Assembly (NCBI GenBank): GCA_027019265.1
Contig: JALUWX010000122.1
Coordinates: 52,041-116,040, forward strand
Length of the DNA: 64,000 bases
Direction of reading: 5' to 3'
Source of the DNA: Phycisphaerales bacterium
GTDB taxonomy: Bacteria; Planctomycetota; Phycisphaerae; Phycisphaerales; UBA1924
The notes under the pieces were generated by a model. That model was not told the DNA's origin. It ran no database searches and was given only the letters and a program-made list of their open reading frames with translations. A program made the position numbers and the translations under genes. Below are positions 27,523-40,002 of this stretch, in pieces (positions within the stretch are counted from its first letter, which is position 1; every line of letters starts with the position of its first letter).

Positions 27523-27737
27523 ATCTATCCATGCAACGCCGAAAGCCCAGAACCCTGGGTTTGTCTCTCAATTGTGGATTGAAACTGTCCGGAATCGAGC
27601 GCAGTGCGCGACTCTCGATCATCTCTTCATCCGGAACGGTGGATCGGGGGCTCGCGCATCGATGCTGTTCCGAGAGCGTGGTCCATGTCCCGTTCGAAGA
27701 TCACGAGATCTCCACATCTCGAGGTGTCGCTGTATCC

Positions 27738-27777
27738 CAAAAAGACAAAGAAGAAGCCCCGCAATACGGGGCTTCTT
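27738..27777 (-). terminator. Original tRNA-Ser terminator, left behind by the island
   Basis: AAGAAGCCCCG-CAATA-CGGGGCTTCTT is an 11-bp perfect stem; on the minus strand it is followed by a T-rich tail (complement of CCCAAAAAGACAAAG). It is oriented as a terminator for minus-strand transcription coming from the right, which is where the tRNA-Ser would have been before island insertion. Confidence 0.7.
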
Positions 27778-27817
27778 CTGCAGTGCTCGGGCTCCTGAGG
27801 AGCCATATCGAGCATCA

Positions 27818-27834
27818 AAGCGGAGAGGGGGGGA
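27818..27834. repeat. Left attachment site of the island
   Basis: AAGCGGAGAGGGGGGGA is identical over 17 bp to 63971-63987, which is the 3' end of a tRNA-Ser gene. The four bases before it also match with one mismatch (ATCA against ATCG). It marks the left border of a 36.15-kb element. Confidence 0.85.
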
Positions 27835-28273
27835 CTGTGTCGGCCGGGCACGGCCTGTGCACCATAAACGCGGATCTCGCGCCTTAACTACTGTCAATAA
27901 AGACGTTCCATCGATCGATCCCAAATCATACGATGCGATAAGAACCGTTTCGGATTGGCGAATCTAGGCCAGTTCTAGGCCAACTGACAGCGCAGAAGTC
28001 TCGATCCTGTTGAAGGCCTAGCTGCTTTGAATTTCTGGCTGATCTACAAAGGTGCGAAATCTCCCCCAATTCGGGTCGCGATAGCAGTATGTCTCAACGC
28101 CGGTGACGCACACGGGCTGTAGGTCGGGTGTGAAACCATCACGAAAGCCGCTTCGGGATCGTCCAAGTAACTGCGACGGTGCCGCCTGTCCGGCTCACCA
28201 ACAGATCGATCATCGCTCGGAGTAACGGAATCGGACACCGGCCTGGTGGGGAATAGACCGCTCACCCGGGCTG
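27835..28273. other. Left end of the island, non-coding
   Basis: No convincing gene is seen here; ORFs in the track lack ribosome sites and family signals. The interval holds the left arm-type repeats (27962-27984) and an inverted TAGGCC-like word at 28013-28021, and leads into the promoter of the Cus-type operon. Confidence 0.6.
27962..27984 (+). repeat. Left arm-type repeat of the integrase
   Basis: Two copies of TCTAGGCCA, 11 bp apart, in a 23-bp block that is repeated at 63875-63897 with one mismatch in the same orientation. Position just inside both attachment sites fits arm-type binding sites of a tyrosine integrase. Confidence 0.7.
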
Positions 28274-28302
28274 TTGGCAGCTAGTCGTTGCCGTGATACA
28301 AT
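28274..28302 (+). promoter_or_regulatory. Strong sigma-70-type promoter of the Cus-type operon
   Basis: TTGGCA at 28274-28279 and TACAAT at 28297-28302 are separated by 17 bp. Transcription should start near 28309, only a few bases before the ATG at 28313, giving a leaderless or nearly leaderless message. Confidence 0.7.
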
Positions 28303-28312
28303 GGGACGGTCC

Positions 28313-28747
28313 ATGCTCAGAGTTCTTGCCATCACGATCCTGATCGCCGCCGGGCTGCCGAGGCTTGGTGTCGGATTGGTCGCCGGCCAAGATCACTGTG
28401 ATGACACGATATGCCATGAGCCTGTCATTGACATGGACTGCTGCGGCGATTCACTGCCGGACGAATGCTCTGACCTTGATTGCGGCAGCGAGGCATTCTG
28501 CCCGATGAGCGAAGGTCCGTGCAAATGCGGCATATCCGAGACGCCGGCTCCGGATCGGCTTCCTGACGCTCCGCTGCCGCGGACTGACCGCGATTCACCG
28601 ACCGGACTTCCGAACGGCCCGCCGAAGATCACTCCGGTGATCGAGCCCGACGATTCGACGCCTTCGATGGTGTCGCTCGTCGATAGCCTCCGCGCGGGCA
28701 AGACCCACAACGAAATGCAGGCCCTTCTGGGCGTTTGGCAAACGTAG
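28313..28747 (+). CDS. Small Cys-rich exported protein at head of Cus-type operon
   Basis: A 144-residue protein with a signal-like hydrophobic N-terminus and about ten Cys plus several His in the next 60 residues (for example CHEPVIDMDCCGD and CGSEAFC), then a Pro-rich tail. No family is recognised. Cys and His content and first place in the efflux operon suggest periplasmic metal binding; this is inference. The ATG at 28313 is chosen because 28301 overlaps the -10 box of a strong promoter. Confidence 0.55.
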   Translation: MLRVLAITILIAAGLPRLGVGLVAGQDHCDDTICHEPVIDMDCCGDSLPDECSDLDCGSEAFCPMSEGPCKCGISETPAPDRLPDAPLPRTDRDSPTGLPNGPPKITPVIEPDDSTPSMVSLVDSLRAGKTHNEMQALLGVWQT

Positions 28748-28844
28748 AGCCCGAGTTCCGTAGGGATGGTGCGCGCTGTGAGCGTTGCCCGTCCCTGCGT
28801 CGATCACTCGGACTCACGTTTATCCAAGCACCCAGGAGCCTTTC

Positions 28845-30305
28845 ATGGCCATTCGTCTCGTCGCGTGCGCGGTGGGCGTCGTGGGGGCCGGAATCGTTGG
28901 CGGCTGCTCGTCGCCATTCGATACGACTCGCGATCTGCCGCAGTCCCACGCACGCTCGCTTCCCGATAATACCGAATCGCGCCCGATATCCGTCTTCCGA
29001 GAGGACGAAGCCGAATCCGAAGCGGCGGTTGTCACTCTGCATGTCGATTCCTTGCCAGAAGATTATGTGCGATTCGCGCTGTATCACAGCCCCGCTGTAG
29101 AAGCCGCATACCAGAGATGGCTCGCGGCCTCGGAGCGGCTGCCCCAGGTCCGGGCGTTGCCCGATCCCCGACTGAACTTCGGGTTCTTCCTCGACGAGGT
29201 CGAGACCCGCACCGGCGCTCAGCAGTCGCGTATCGGCGTGAGCCAGGCGTTCCCGTGGCCGGGAATCCTGAGCGACCGTGAGGATGCGGCGGCGATGGCA
29301 GCCCGTGCCGCGTGGCGTCAGTTCGAGGCGGCGCGGCTTGAGGTCACCGAGCGTGTCGTCGAGACGATTCACGAGGTTGCGTATCTCGACGGGGCCATTC
29401 GCATTACGGCTGAGAACCTGGAACTGCTCTCATCGTTCGAGGAGGTCGTACAGGCCCGGTACCGCGTCGGAGCCGGCTCGCACCCGGAACTCATTCGCGT
29501 GCAGGTCGAGCTTGGACAACTCGAAGACCGCCTCGCGCAGCTCAGGGCGATGAGGCCGACGTACGTTGCGGATCTGAACGCGGCGCTCAATCGAGCGACG
29601 GATGCGCCCGTGTCGCCGTTCGCCCGACTCCCCGGCCGGGTCGCGTCGGTCGACGGTCCTGGGCTCGCCGAGATCGCACGGCGTTCGAATCCCGTGCTGC
29701 TCGCACTCGACGAGCGGATCGAGGAGCAACGGATCCGGAGTGAGGTTGCGCGGAAAGAAGGCCTGCCTGATTTCACGGTCGGGCTCGACTACATCGTGAC
29801 CGACGAGGCGATTGACAGCTCGATCGCCGAGAGCGGCGACGATCCGATCCTGCTGAGCTTCGGCATCACCGTGCCACTCTGGCGCGACAAGTACGAGGCG
29901 GGCGTCCGCGAAGCGATGGCCCGCCGCCTCGCCGTGTCGTTCGAGCGTGCCGATGAAGCGAACCGGATCACCGCATCGATCCAGCGGGCGTGGTTCGAGC
30001 ACACGGACGCGCACCGACGGGTCAGGCTGTTCGAGACGACGCTGATCCCCAAGGCCGAAGAGTCGCTCCGGGCTTCACTCGCCGGGTTCCGCGCTGGTGA
30101 GACGAGCTTTCTCGATCTGCTGGACACGGAGCGGACGCTGCTCGAATTCGCGGTGTCCGCCGAGCGGGCACGTGCCGATCGTGGACAGGCGCTCGCGCGC
30201 CTGAATCGTCTTGTTGGCCAGCCCGTGCCAACACAAGGCAAAGCCATCACCGAGGCGTTGGAAGACGAGACGCCGGGCACCGGACCCGACGAGGACACAC
30301 CATGA
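28845..30305 (+). CDS. TolC-family outer-membrane efflux protein (CusC-like)
   Basis: A 486-residue outer-membrane factor of the OEP family. The signal sequence ends in a lipobox (IVGGC), so it is a lipoprotein, as in CusC. Two OEP repeats with long helices are visible. It would form the exit duct for the CusBA pump encoded directly downstream; its stop overlaps the CusB start by ATGA. The start at 28845 follows a CAGGAGCC ribosome site. Confidence 0.9.
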   Translation: MAIRLVACAVGVVGAGIVGGCSSPFDTTRDLPQSHARSLPDNTESRPISVFREDEAESEAAVVTLHVDSLPEDYVRFALYHSPAVEAAYQRWLAASERLPQVRALPDPRLNFGFFLDEVETRTGAQQSRIGVSQAFPWPGILSDREDAAAMAARAAWRQFEAARLEVTERVVETIHEVAYLDGAIRITAENLELLSSFEEVVQARYRVGAGSHPELIRVQVELGQLEDRLAQLRAMRPTYVADLNAALNRATDAPVSPFARLPGRVASVDGPGLAEIARRSNPVLLALDERIEEQRIRSEVARKEGLPDFTVGLDYIVTDEAIDSSIAESGDDPILLSFGITVPLWRDKYEAGVREAMARRLAVSFERADEANRITASIQRAWFEHTDAHRRVRLFETTLIPKAEESLRASLAGFRAGETSFLDLLDTERTLLEFAVSAERARADRGQALARLNRLVGQPVPTQGKAITEALEDETPGTGPDEDTP

Positions 30306-32342
30306 GCAAATTCATACAGACGATCCGATCTTCACTCGCGTGGCTGTGGAAACACACCGCGGCGGGTATCGCCGTACTGCTGATCATCACGGCGCTCGTC
30401 GTGGGCTATCGCATGGGCAGTCCTGATGCCGAGCCAGCACCCGAGGAAGCTGAGGCGGAGCATGATCACGCTGATGAGGCGGGTGAGCCGCAGATGTACA
30501 CCTGTTCAATGCACCCTTCGGTGCGTCTGCCCGACCCCGACGCGAAGTGCCCGATCTGCTTTATGGATCTCATCCCCGTGACCGAGGACAGCGGTGAGGG
30601 GAGTGAGTTGCGGGTCACGATGAGCGAGTCCGCGGCCGCGCTCAGCCAGATTGAGACGGCGCCCGTCGGCCGGTTCTTCCCGACCGCGGAGGTCCGCCTG
30701 TACGGCAAGCTGACTTACGACGAGACATCGGTCGCTCGCCTGACCGCATATTTCCCCGGGCGAATAGAGCGGCTATTTGTGAACTTCCTTGGCGTGCCGG
30801 TCTCAAAGGGCGATCATATGGCAGAGGTCTACAGCCCTGATCTGCTTGCCGCGTTCGAGGAGTTTCGTCAGGCTTTGGCCGCAGCTGAAAACAGCGCGTC
30901 AAGCAGCGAGCTTGTTCGTTCGGCGACCCGAGACACGCTTGTCGCAGCACGAGAAAAGCTGAGGCTCTTTGGCATTTCACCGGAGCAGATTGCAGCCGTT
31001 GAGGATGGTTCGTTTGAGTCGGACCGCCTCACGATATTCGCCCCAATCGGCGGTGTTGTGACGCACCTTGCCGTGCGTGAAGGGGACTATGTAGAGACGG
31101 GCGCGCCTATTGCGACCATCGCCGATCTGTCGCGGCTTTGGCTCGACATGGAAGCGTACGAGTCACAGCTCCCGCTGCTTCGCTGGGGGCAGAAGGTGAT
31201 CTTTGAAGTTGAAGCTCACCCGGGTGAGACGTTCGAAGGGCGGATCTCGTTCATCGAGCCGGAAGTCGATACCCGAACTCGGACCGCGGCGGTGCGCGTC
31301 GCTGTTGACAACGCGGATCGCCGCCTCAAGCCGGGCATGTTTGCGTCCGCGGTCGCAAGGACGCGTGTGGCTCAGGATGGCGCGGTTGTGAGCAACGAGC
31401 TCGCAGGACGTTGGGTCAGCCCGATGCACCCAACAGAGGTTCAAGACGGACCTGGGCAGTGCAGCATCTGCGGAATGGACTTGGTGCCTGCTGAGTCGCT
31501 CGGCGTCGTTGGTGATCCAGCGGATGCAGAGGAGCCTTTGGTCATCCCGCGTTCGGCAGTGCTCTTTACAGGCAAGCGCTCGGTGGTCTACGTCGAGGTC
31601 GCGGATGCTGAACAGCCAACATACGAGGGCCGATCCGTCGTGCTCGGCCCGCGTGCTGGTGATTTCTACATTGTGCGTGACGGCCTCACGCGGAACGAGT
31701 CCGTCGTTGTGAACGGAGCGTTCAGGATTGACAGCGCGATGCAGATCGCCGCGAAGCCGAGCATGATGACGCCCGGTGGCGGTGGCGGAGGTAACCCCCA
31801 TGCAGGCCACGGTGGAATGACCGGCGATTCCATGCCGGAGATGCCGAACCGTGTCCCCGTGCCCGACGGTTTCGTCTATGCGCTCAAGCCAGTGTATGCG
31901 GCATACTTTGATGCCCAAGAGGCACTCGCAGCTGATGACCTCGGCGCGTTTGTTCAGGCGGCGTCAGACATCAAAACGGCGCTCGGCTTTGTCGAAGAGG
32001 CGGGGCTCGTTGGTGAGCCACTGGCGGACTGGCGGCGTGCTGCAGCCAGGCTGCGGATCAACGAAGCGATCACAAGCATTGACACCGCCCGCGCTCGCTT
32101 CGAGCGGATGAGCGAGGGCGTTATCGCGTTGCAGCGCCGCTTCGGGCACCGCGGCAGCGAGATATGGCGTCTTGCCCACTGTCCGATGGCGTTCGACAAC
32201 AAGGGGGCCGATTGGCTCCAGCGCGGCACACAGATCAACAACCCGTACTTCGGTGATCAAATGCTCCGCTGCGGAGAGATCCGCGAGGCATACGGCCCAC
32301 TTGATGCATCGCCCGCGGGCAATGAACACGAGGGGCACAGCG

Positions 32343-32350
<8 letters not shown>
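30302..32350 (+). CDS. cusB: RND efflux membrane-fusion protein, CusB type, with metal-binding and DUF3347 domains
   Basis: A 682-residue periplasmic adaptor that links the RND pump to the outer-membrane duct. After an N-terminal anchor helix come a heavy-metal-binding motif (CSMHPSVRLPDPDAKCPIC), the HlyD-like lipoyl/barrel part, a second metal motif (SPMHP...CSICGMD) and a C-terminal DUF3347-like domain (HCPMAFDNKGADWLQ, INNPYFGDQMLRCGEI). Two metal motifs and DUF3347 together point to copper or silver. It overlaps the TolC-like gene by four and cusA by eight bases. Confidence 0.92.
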
Positions 32351-36149
<3,799 letters not shown>

Positions 36150-36166
36150 GCACAAGGAGATTCTGT

Positions 36167-37150
36167 ATGAAGCCTGCAACACTGATTGCTTGTCTCTGCC
36201 TCACGGCCCCCGCCTCACTTTCGATGGCCCAGCACGCCGGCCATGGCGCGGCAACCGGACAGAACACGGAAGCCGTCAACGCGATGTGCCCGGTCGGTAA
36301 GGAGCCGATCGATGGCAAGACCTTCGTCCAGCACGATGGGAAGACCATCGGGTTCTGCTGCCCTGGATGTGACAAGGCATTCATGAACTGGGACGAGGAT
36401 CGTCGTACGAACTTCGTTCTGGCATCGATGCGCGGGGATGAGCCCGGTGCGGCCGATGCTCACGCCGCACACGAGGTGGATGAGCCCAAGGGCGACCCGT
36501 ACCTGCTCGATACATGCCCGATCTCAGGGCAGAAGCTGGGATCGATGGGCGATCCGATCGTCAAGACGATTGAGGGGCGCGAGGTGCGATTCTGCTGCGG
36601 CGGGTGTGTCGGGCGGTTCGAGGCCGACACAACGAAGCACTTTGCCGAGGTCGACAAGGCTATTGCTAAACAGCAGATGCCGTTCTACCCGCTTGAGACC
36701 TGCGTGGTCACAGGTGAGCCGCTCGCCATAGACGGCGAAGACATCGGCATCAACCATGTCTACAAAAACCGGCTCGTGCGGCTGTGCTGCAAGGGGTGCG
36801 TCCGAGACTTCGAGGCCGACCCCGCCAAGTACCTCAAGGCGCTCGACGAGGCGGTCGTGAAGGCGCAACTGAAGGACTACCCGCTCACGACATGCGCGGT
36901 ACTTGAGAATAGCAAGCTCGGCTCGATGGGCGAGCCCGCCGAGATCGTCGTCGCCAATCGCCTCGTGCAGTTCTGCTGCGCCGGTTGTCAGCCGACCTTC
37001 GAGGCCGACCCGGCGAAGTTCATCACCAGGATTGATGCGGCGTGGAAGCCGGTCCATGAGGCTCAGGGCAAGCTTCACGGCTCTCCGATCCACGAGGGTG
37101 ATCACGACGATCACCGTGGACACGGCGATCACGACCATGGCGACGACTGA
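36167..37150 (+). CDS. Exported protein with four TRASH/YHS-like metal-binding repeats
   Basis: A 327-residue secreted protein. After a signal peptide (MKPATLIACLCLTAPASLS) four repeats follow, each with an early Cys (MCPV, TCPI, TCVV, TCAV) and about 30 residues later an FCC/LCC-x-GC cluster (FCCPGC, FCCGGC, LCCKGC, FCCAGC). This pattern matches TRASH/YHS metal-binding modules. The tail is very rich in His and Asp. It likely buffers or delivers Cu/Ag in the periplasm. The start at 36167 has an AAGGAG ribosome site and leaves a clean signal peptide, so it is preferred to the ATG at 36146 that overlaps cusA. Confidence 0.82.
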   Translation: MKPATLIACLCLTAPASLSMAQHAGHGAATGQNTEAVNAMCPVGKEPIDGKTFVQHDGKTIGFCCPGCDKAFMNWDEDRRTNFVLASMRGDEPGAADAHAAHEVDEPKGDPYLLDTCPISGQKLGSMGDPIVKTIEGREVRFCCGGCVGRFEADTTKHFAEVDKAIAKQQMPFYPLETCVVTGEPLAIDGEDIGINHVYKNRLVRLCCKGCVRDFEADPAKYLKALDEAVVKAQLKDYPLTTCAVLENSKLGSMGEPAEIVVANRLVQFCCAGCQPTFEADPAKFITRIDAAWKPVHEAQGKLHGSPIHEGDHDDHRGHGDHDHGDD

Positions 37151-37166
37151 ATCAAGGAGGCCACGT

Positions 37167-38027
37167 ATGAGCACCACCATCCACCGACACCTCACTCCGC
37201 TGTTTGTGCTGCTGGTGTTCATCGCGGCACTCCCCGTTCTCGCGGCTCAGGCACCCTCCCCGGACGGACTCGGGGAGGGGCCAGGGGCCGCCAACACCGT
37301 CTGCCCGGTCACGCCCGAGGAGACGGTCGACCCGAGCTTTTCGGCTGAGTACGAAGGACAGACTGTGTATTTCTGCTGCCGACGGTGCCAGCTGCGTTTC
37401 CAGCAGGACCCCGAGGCGTACGCCGAATCGCTCGCGCTCGTTATGCCGGTCGCGGCGGAGCCATCGGGAAACCAGCCCGTACCCCGCGGCCATGACCACA
37501 ACCATACCGGCGAGACGGCTGGAACCGAGCGCAACACCAACGACGAGCACGACGATGGGCCGGACGATGCGGCGCATGACCATGCCACTGACCACGGGCT
37601 ATCGGCGGTCGCACGGCTCGGGCGGCTGCATGTGGTCGCGATTCACTTCCCGATCGCGTTCTTGATTCTGGCCGGGTTCGTCGAACTCGTGGGCGTCGTC
37701 CGCCATCAATGGCAGAATCACAGCACGGTCCGACTTCTTATCGCTATGGGGGCGCTCTCGGCCCTCGTCGCGACGACGCTCGGCCTGGTCCACGGCTCGG
37801 CGGACGACTACACGGGAACACTCTCGTGGGTGTTCTGGTGGCACCGCGCGCTCGGTATCGCCGTCTCTCTGCTCGCGATCGTGGCATGGATCGCGGTGGA
37901 ACGGCGCGCCAAGAAGCCGGGTGGCCGCTTCGCCACCGTCACTCTGCTCGTAACCGCGGCGCTCGTCGGCGTTGCCGGTCACTTCGGTGGATCGCTCGTG
38001 TACGGCTGGGAGTACCTGTTGCCATGA
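37167..38027 (+). CDS. YHS/TRASH metal-binding domain fused to DUF2231 membrane domain
   Basis: A 286-residue protein. A signal peptide precedes one TRASH-like repeat (VCPVTPEE...FCCRRC), a His/Asp-rich linker, and a C-terminal DUF2231 membrane domain that begins LHVVAIHFPIAFLILAGF and has about four helices. DUF2231 proteins are thought to be redox or metal-related membrane proteins. It closes the Cus-type operon; the 37-bp gap to the convergent Rrf2 gene is too short for a clear terminator. Confidence 0.78.
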   Translation: MSTTIHRHLTPLFVLLVFIAALPVLAAQAPSPDGLGEGPGAANTVCPVTPEETVDPSFSAEYEGQTVYFCCRRCQLRFQQDPEAYAESLALVMPVAAEPSGNQPVPRGHDHNHTGETAGTERNTNDEHDDGPDDAAHDHATDHGLSAVARLGRLHVVAIHFPIAFLILAGFVELVGVVRHQWQNHSTVRLLIAMGALSALVATTLGLVHGSADDYTGTLSWVFWWHRALGIAVSLLAIVAWIAVERRAKKPGGRFATVTLLVTAALVGVAGHFGGSLVYGWEYLLP

Positions 38028-38064
38028 ATGCCCAGCCCGTCACCATCTTGAGGCAATGTTCAGC

Positions 38065-38520
38065 CTATCTCTTGCGCTGGGCTTGCTCTGCACGCTTGGC
38101 AGCTTGTTTCAGACGCGGTGCCATGGTGTCGGCGACATCGAGCACACTCGTACTCTTGAGATACTCGACCTGCTTGGTGTGCTGGGCAACGCACAGGCAG
38201 CCCGGCGGGCACGGGCCGATCTCAGCGCAGTGCCCGAACCCAAACGAACAGTGGCACTCGATCAGGGGGTCATCGAAGGCAACACACAGGTCGTACAGCG
38301 ATACGGATTCTGCATCTACCGCGAGGCGGACGCCGCCCCCAACACCGCGCTGTGTCCGCACGAACTTCTTGCGGGCGAGGGCATTGACGACCTTGCCGAG
38401 TGTCGGGCGGGAGATCCCCGTCAGTTCGACCAGATCGGGGATCTGCATGCCGTCCCCCGAGCCCTCACGCCCGATGAGGCCCATGCACATCGCTGCCATC
38501 GCTACTTGCCGAGAAATCAT
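38065..38520 (-). CDS. Rrf2 family regulator with unusual Cys cluster
   Basis: A 151-residue Rrf2-type DNA-binding protein. The winged helix is seen in ISRPTLGKVVNALARKKFV and the wing in RTQRGVGGGVRLA. The sensor segment reads CHCSFGFGHCAEIGPCPPGC followed by LC, giving six Cys; classical Rrf2 proteins have three Cys for a 2Fe-2S cluster. It may hold a cluster or bind Cu/Ag directly. The ATG at 38520 has an AAAGGA ribosome site. It is divergent from the Spy-like gene, with a 15-bp perfect inverted repeat between them. Confidence 0.85.
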   Translation of the reverse strand: MISRQVAMAAMCMGLIGREGSGDGMQIPDLVELTGISRPTLGKVVNALARKKFVRTQRGVGGGVRLAVDAESVSLYDLCVAFDDPLIECHCSFGFGHCAEIGPCPPGCLCVAQHTKQVEYLKSTSVLDVADTMAPRLKQAAKRAEQAQRKR

Positions 38521-38596
38521 CCAATCCTTTCAAGCTGACGGCCGCCGTCTTGTCCAACACAACCCACACAGAATAAGGGTCGTCTCGTTCTGGGGC

Positions 38597-38642
38597 GACA
38601 ACATGTCGCGCTTGCGAAATACATTCAATGATGATAGTGTTT
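38597..38642 (+). promoter_or_regulatory. Inverted repeat and promoter upstream of Spy-like gene
   Basis: GCGACA-ACA-TGTCGC at 38597-38611 is a perfect inverted repeat. It directly precedes a possible promoter, TTGCGA (38614-38619), 17-bp spacer, TAGTGT (38637-38642). It is a candidate Rrf2 operator; this link is inferred from position. Confidence 0.5.
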
Positions 38643-38727
38643 GCATCTTGCGGGCGATGGCGGGCCGTCTCAGCCCCTATGCGGGCCGCAGACTGTCCGC
38701 GCGGTCACAAACTCAAGGAGCCCTGAT

Positions 38728-39558
38728 ATGACGAGAACACGAGCACAAACGTCGGCCGCCCTCGCGGCCATTCTGACGACAATCGTCGCTGTTGCGCCCG
38801 CCGTGGCCCAAGACCACGACCAGGTCTCTCACAGTGAACACGGAGCGGCTCACAACGAGCCGCAGGACATTGTTCGCGAACTCGCGGCGCTCCGTGCCCG
38901 AGTCGCACAGCTTGAGGCCGTCCTCCAACTCGGGCACCGCCCCGTAACGGCCGAGGACCAGTCCACCCCTACCCACAAGGGCCACGGCTCGAAGGACGGT
39001 CACGGCGCGGACGACGGACAGCGCATGGACATGGGCATGGGCATGGGCAGGGCGATGGCGACAGACGGCGCTATGGCCATGGGCGGTATGCGCGGTATGC
39101 GTGGAATGATGGGGATGGGGCCGAAAGCGAAGGACCAGGGCGGTGTGACCGACGCGATGGAGGTCCGTACCGACCTGCCGGGCTTCCCCGGCGCCTCGCA
39201 TCTCTACCACATCGGTGCTACGGGTTTCTTCCTCGACCACGCCGAGCATATCGGCCTGACGTCCGACCAGCAGGTCCGACTCAACACGAAGATGCAACAG
39301 ACGCTCCTCGCCCAGTCCGAGCACGACCGACGCATCGAGCGCCTTGAGGAAACGCTGTGGTCGTTGACCGCGGCGTCGACGCCGGACATCGAGCGAATCG
39401 AGGAAGCGGTTCGCGCGATCGAATCTGAACGCGCCGAAAAGCGTCTCGCATTCATCCGGGCGGTTGGAGAGGCGGCCAAGGTCTTGACGGATGAGCAGCG
39501 GCAGACGCTCGCCGGGACCCGCCCCGTGGACATGGCGGGCCAGGGTGAGGGTGATTGA
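38728..39558 (+). CDS. Spy/CpxP-like periplasmic protein, Met- and His-rich
   Basis: A 276-residue exported protein. After a signal peptide and a His-rich stretch comes a Met-rich run (MDMGMGMGRAMATDGAMAM and more), a typical soft-metal-binding composition, and then a helical part with GLTSDQQVRL, matching the LTxxQ repeat of Spy/CpxP chaperones. It probably binds Cu(I)/Ag(I) and protects unfolding proteins. The ATG at 38728 follows a CAAGGAG ribosome site. Confidence 0.72.
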   Translation: MTRTRAQTSAALAAILTTIVAVAPAVAQDHDQVSHSEHGAAHNEPQDIVRELAALRARVAQLEAVLQLGHRPVTAEDQSTPTHKGHGSKDGHGADDGQRMDMGMGMGRAMATDGAMAMGGMRGMRGMMGMGPKAKDQGGVTDAMEVRTDLPGFPGASHLYHIGATGFFLDHAEHIGLTSDQQVRLNTKMQQTLLAQSEHDRRIERLEETLWSLTAASTPDIERIEEAVRAIESERAEKRLAFIRAVGEAAKVLTDEQRQTLAGTRPVDMAGQGEGD

Positions 39559-39587
39559 ACAGAGTCAACAACTGAAAGGAGTATCAG

Positions 39588-39899
39588 ATGCCCAAGCAAG
39601 CGGCAATATCAACGACTTCGCGGATCACGCTCGCCGCGCCGGATGCGTGCGAGGTGTTCGTAGCGGGCTCGTTCAACGATTGGAGCACGACGGCCAACCC
39701 CATGACGCGAGACGACCAAGGATGGTGGGAGACCGAGCTCGCACTCCCACCCGGTCGCTACGAGTACAAGTTCGTGGTCGATGGCCAGTGGTGCTGCGAG
39801 GCTGGCTGCGATCGCCCGAACGGCGGGTCCGAGGGCTGCACGCCGAATCCCTTTGGGACACTGAACCGCGTGCTCGACGTTCCCGAGCACGGGCGGTGA
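39588..39899 (+). CDS. Small glycogen-binding-domain (CBM48-like) protein
   Basis: A 103-residue protein made of one CBM48/AMPK-type glycogen-binding domain (EVFVAGSFNDWSTTANPM, then LPPGRYEYKFVVDGQW). It carries a Cys cluster (WCCEAGCDRPNGGSEGC) that is not part of the usual fold and may bind metal. No signal peptide. The ribosome site is AAAGGAG. Its presence among metal genes is unexplained. Confidence 0.82.
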   Translation: MPKQAAISTTSRITLAAPDACEVFVAGSFNDWSTTANPMTRDDQGWWETELALPPGRYEYKFVVDGQWCCEAGCDRPNGGSEGCTPNPFGTLNRVLDVPEHGR

Positions 39900-40002
39900 A
39901 TCCAGCACAGTCACACGACCGCAGCGGTCCGCCGCGCACCGGATGCATGTGTTTCCCGGTGCGCGGTGGTGGCTGCTGCTTCGGAGCTGGGAGGCTGCAC
40001 GA

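Noticed and set aside
27465-27967. Overlapping ORFs at the left island border
   Set aside because: They cross the terminator and attachment site, lack ribosome sites and have no family signal.
28044-28265. 73-residue minus-strand ORF in the left end
   Set aside because: No ribosome site, no family signal and Arg/Pro/Ser composition of a random frame.
28301-28747. Start codon at 28301 for the Cys-rich protein
   Set aside because: This ATG overlaps the -10 element of a near-ideal promoter, so it would not be transcribed.
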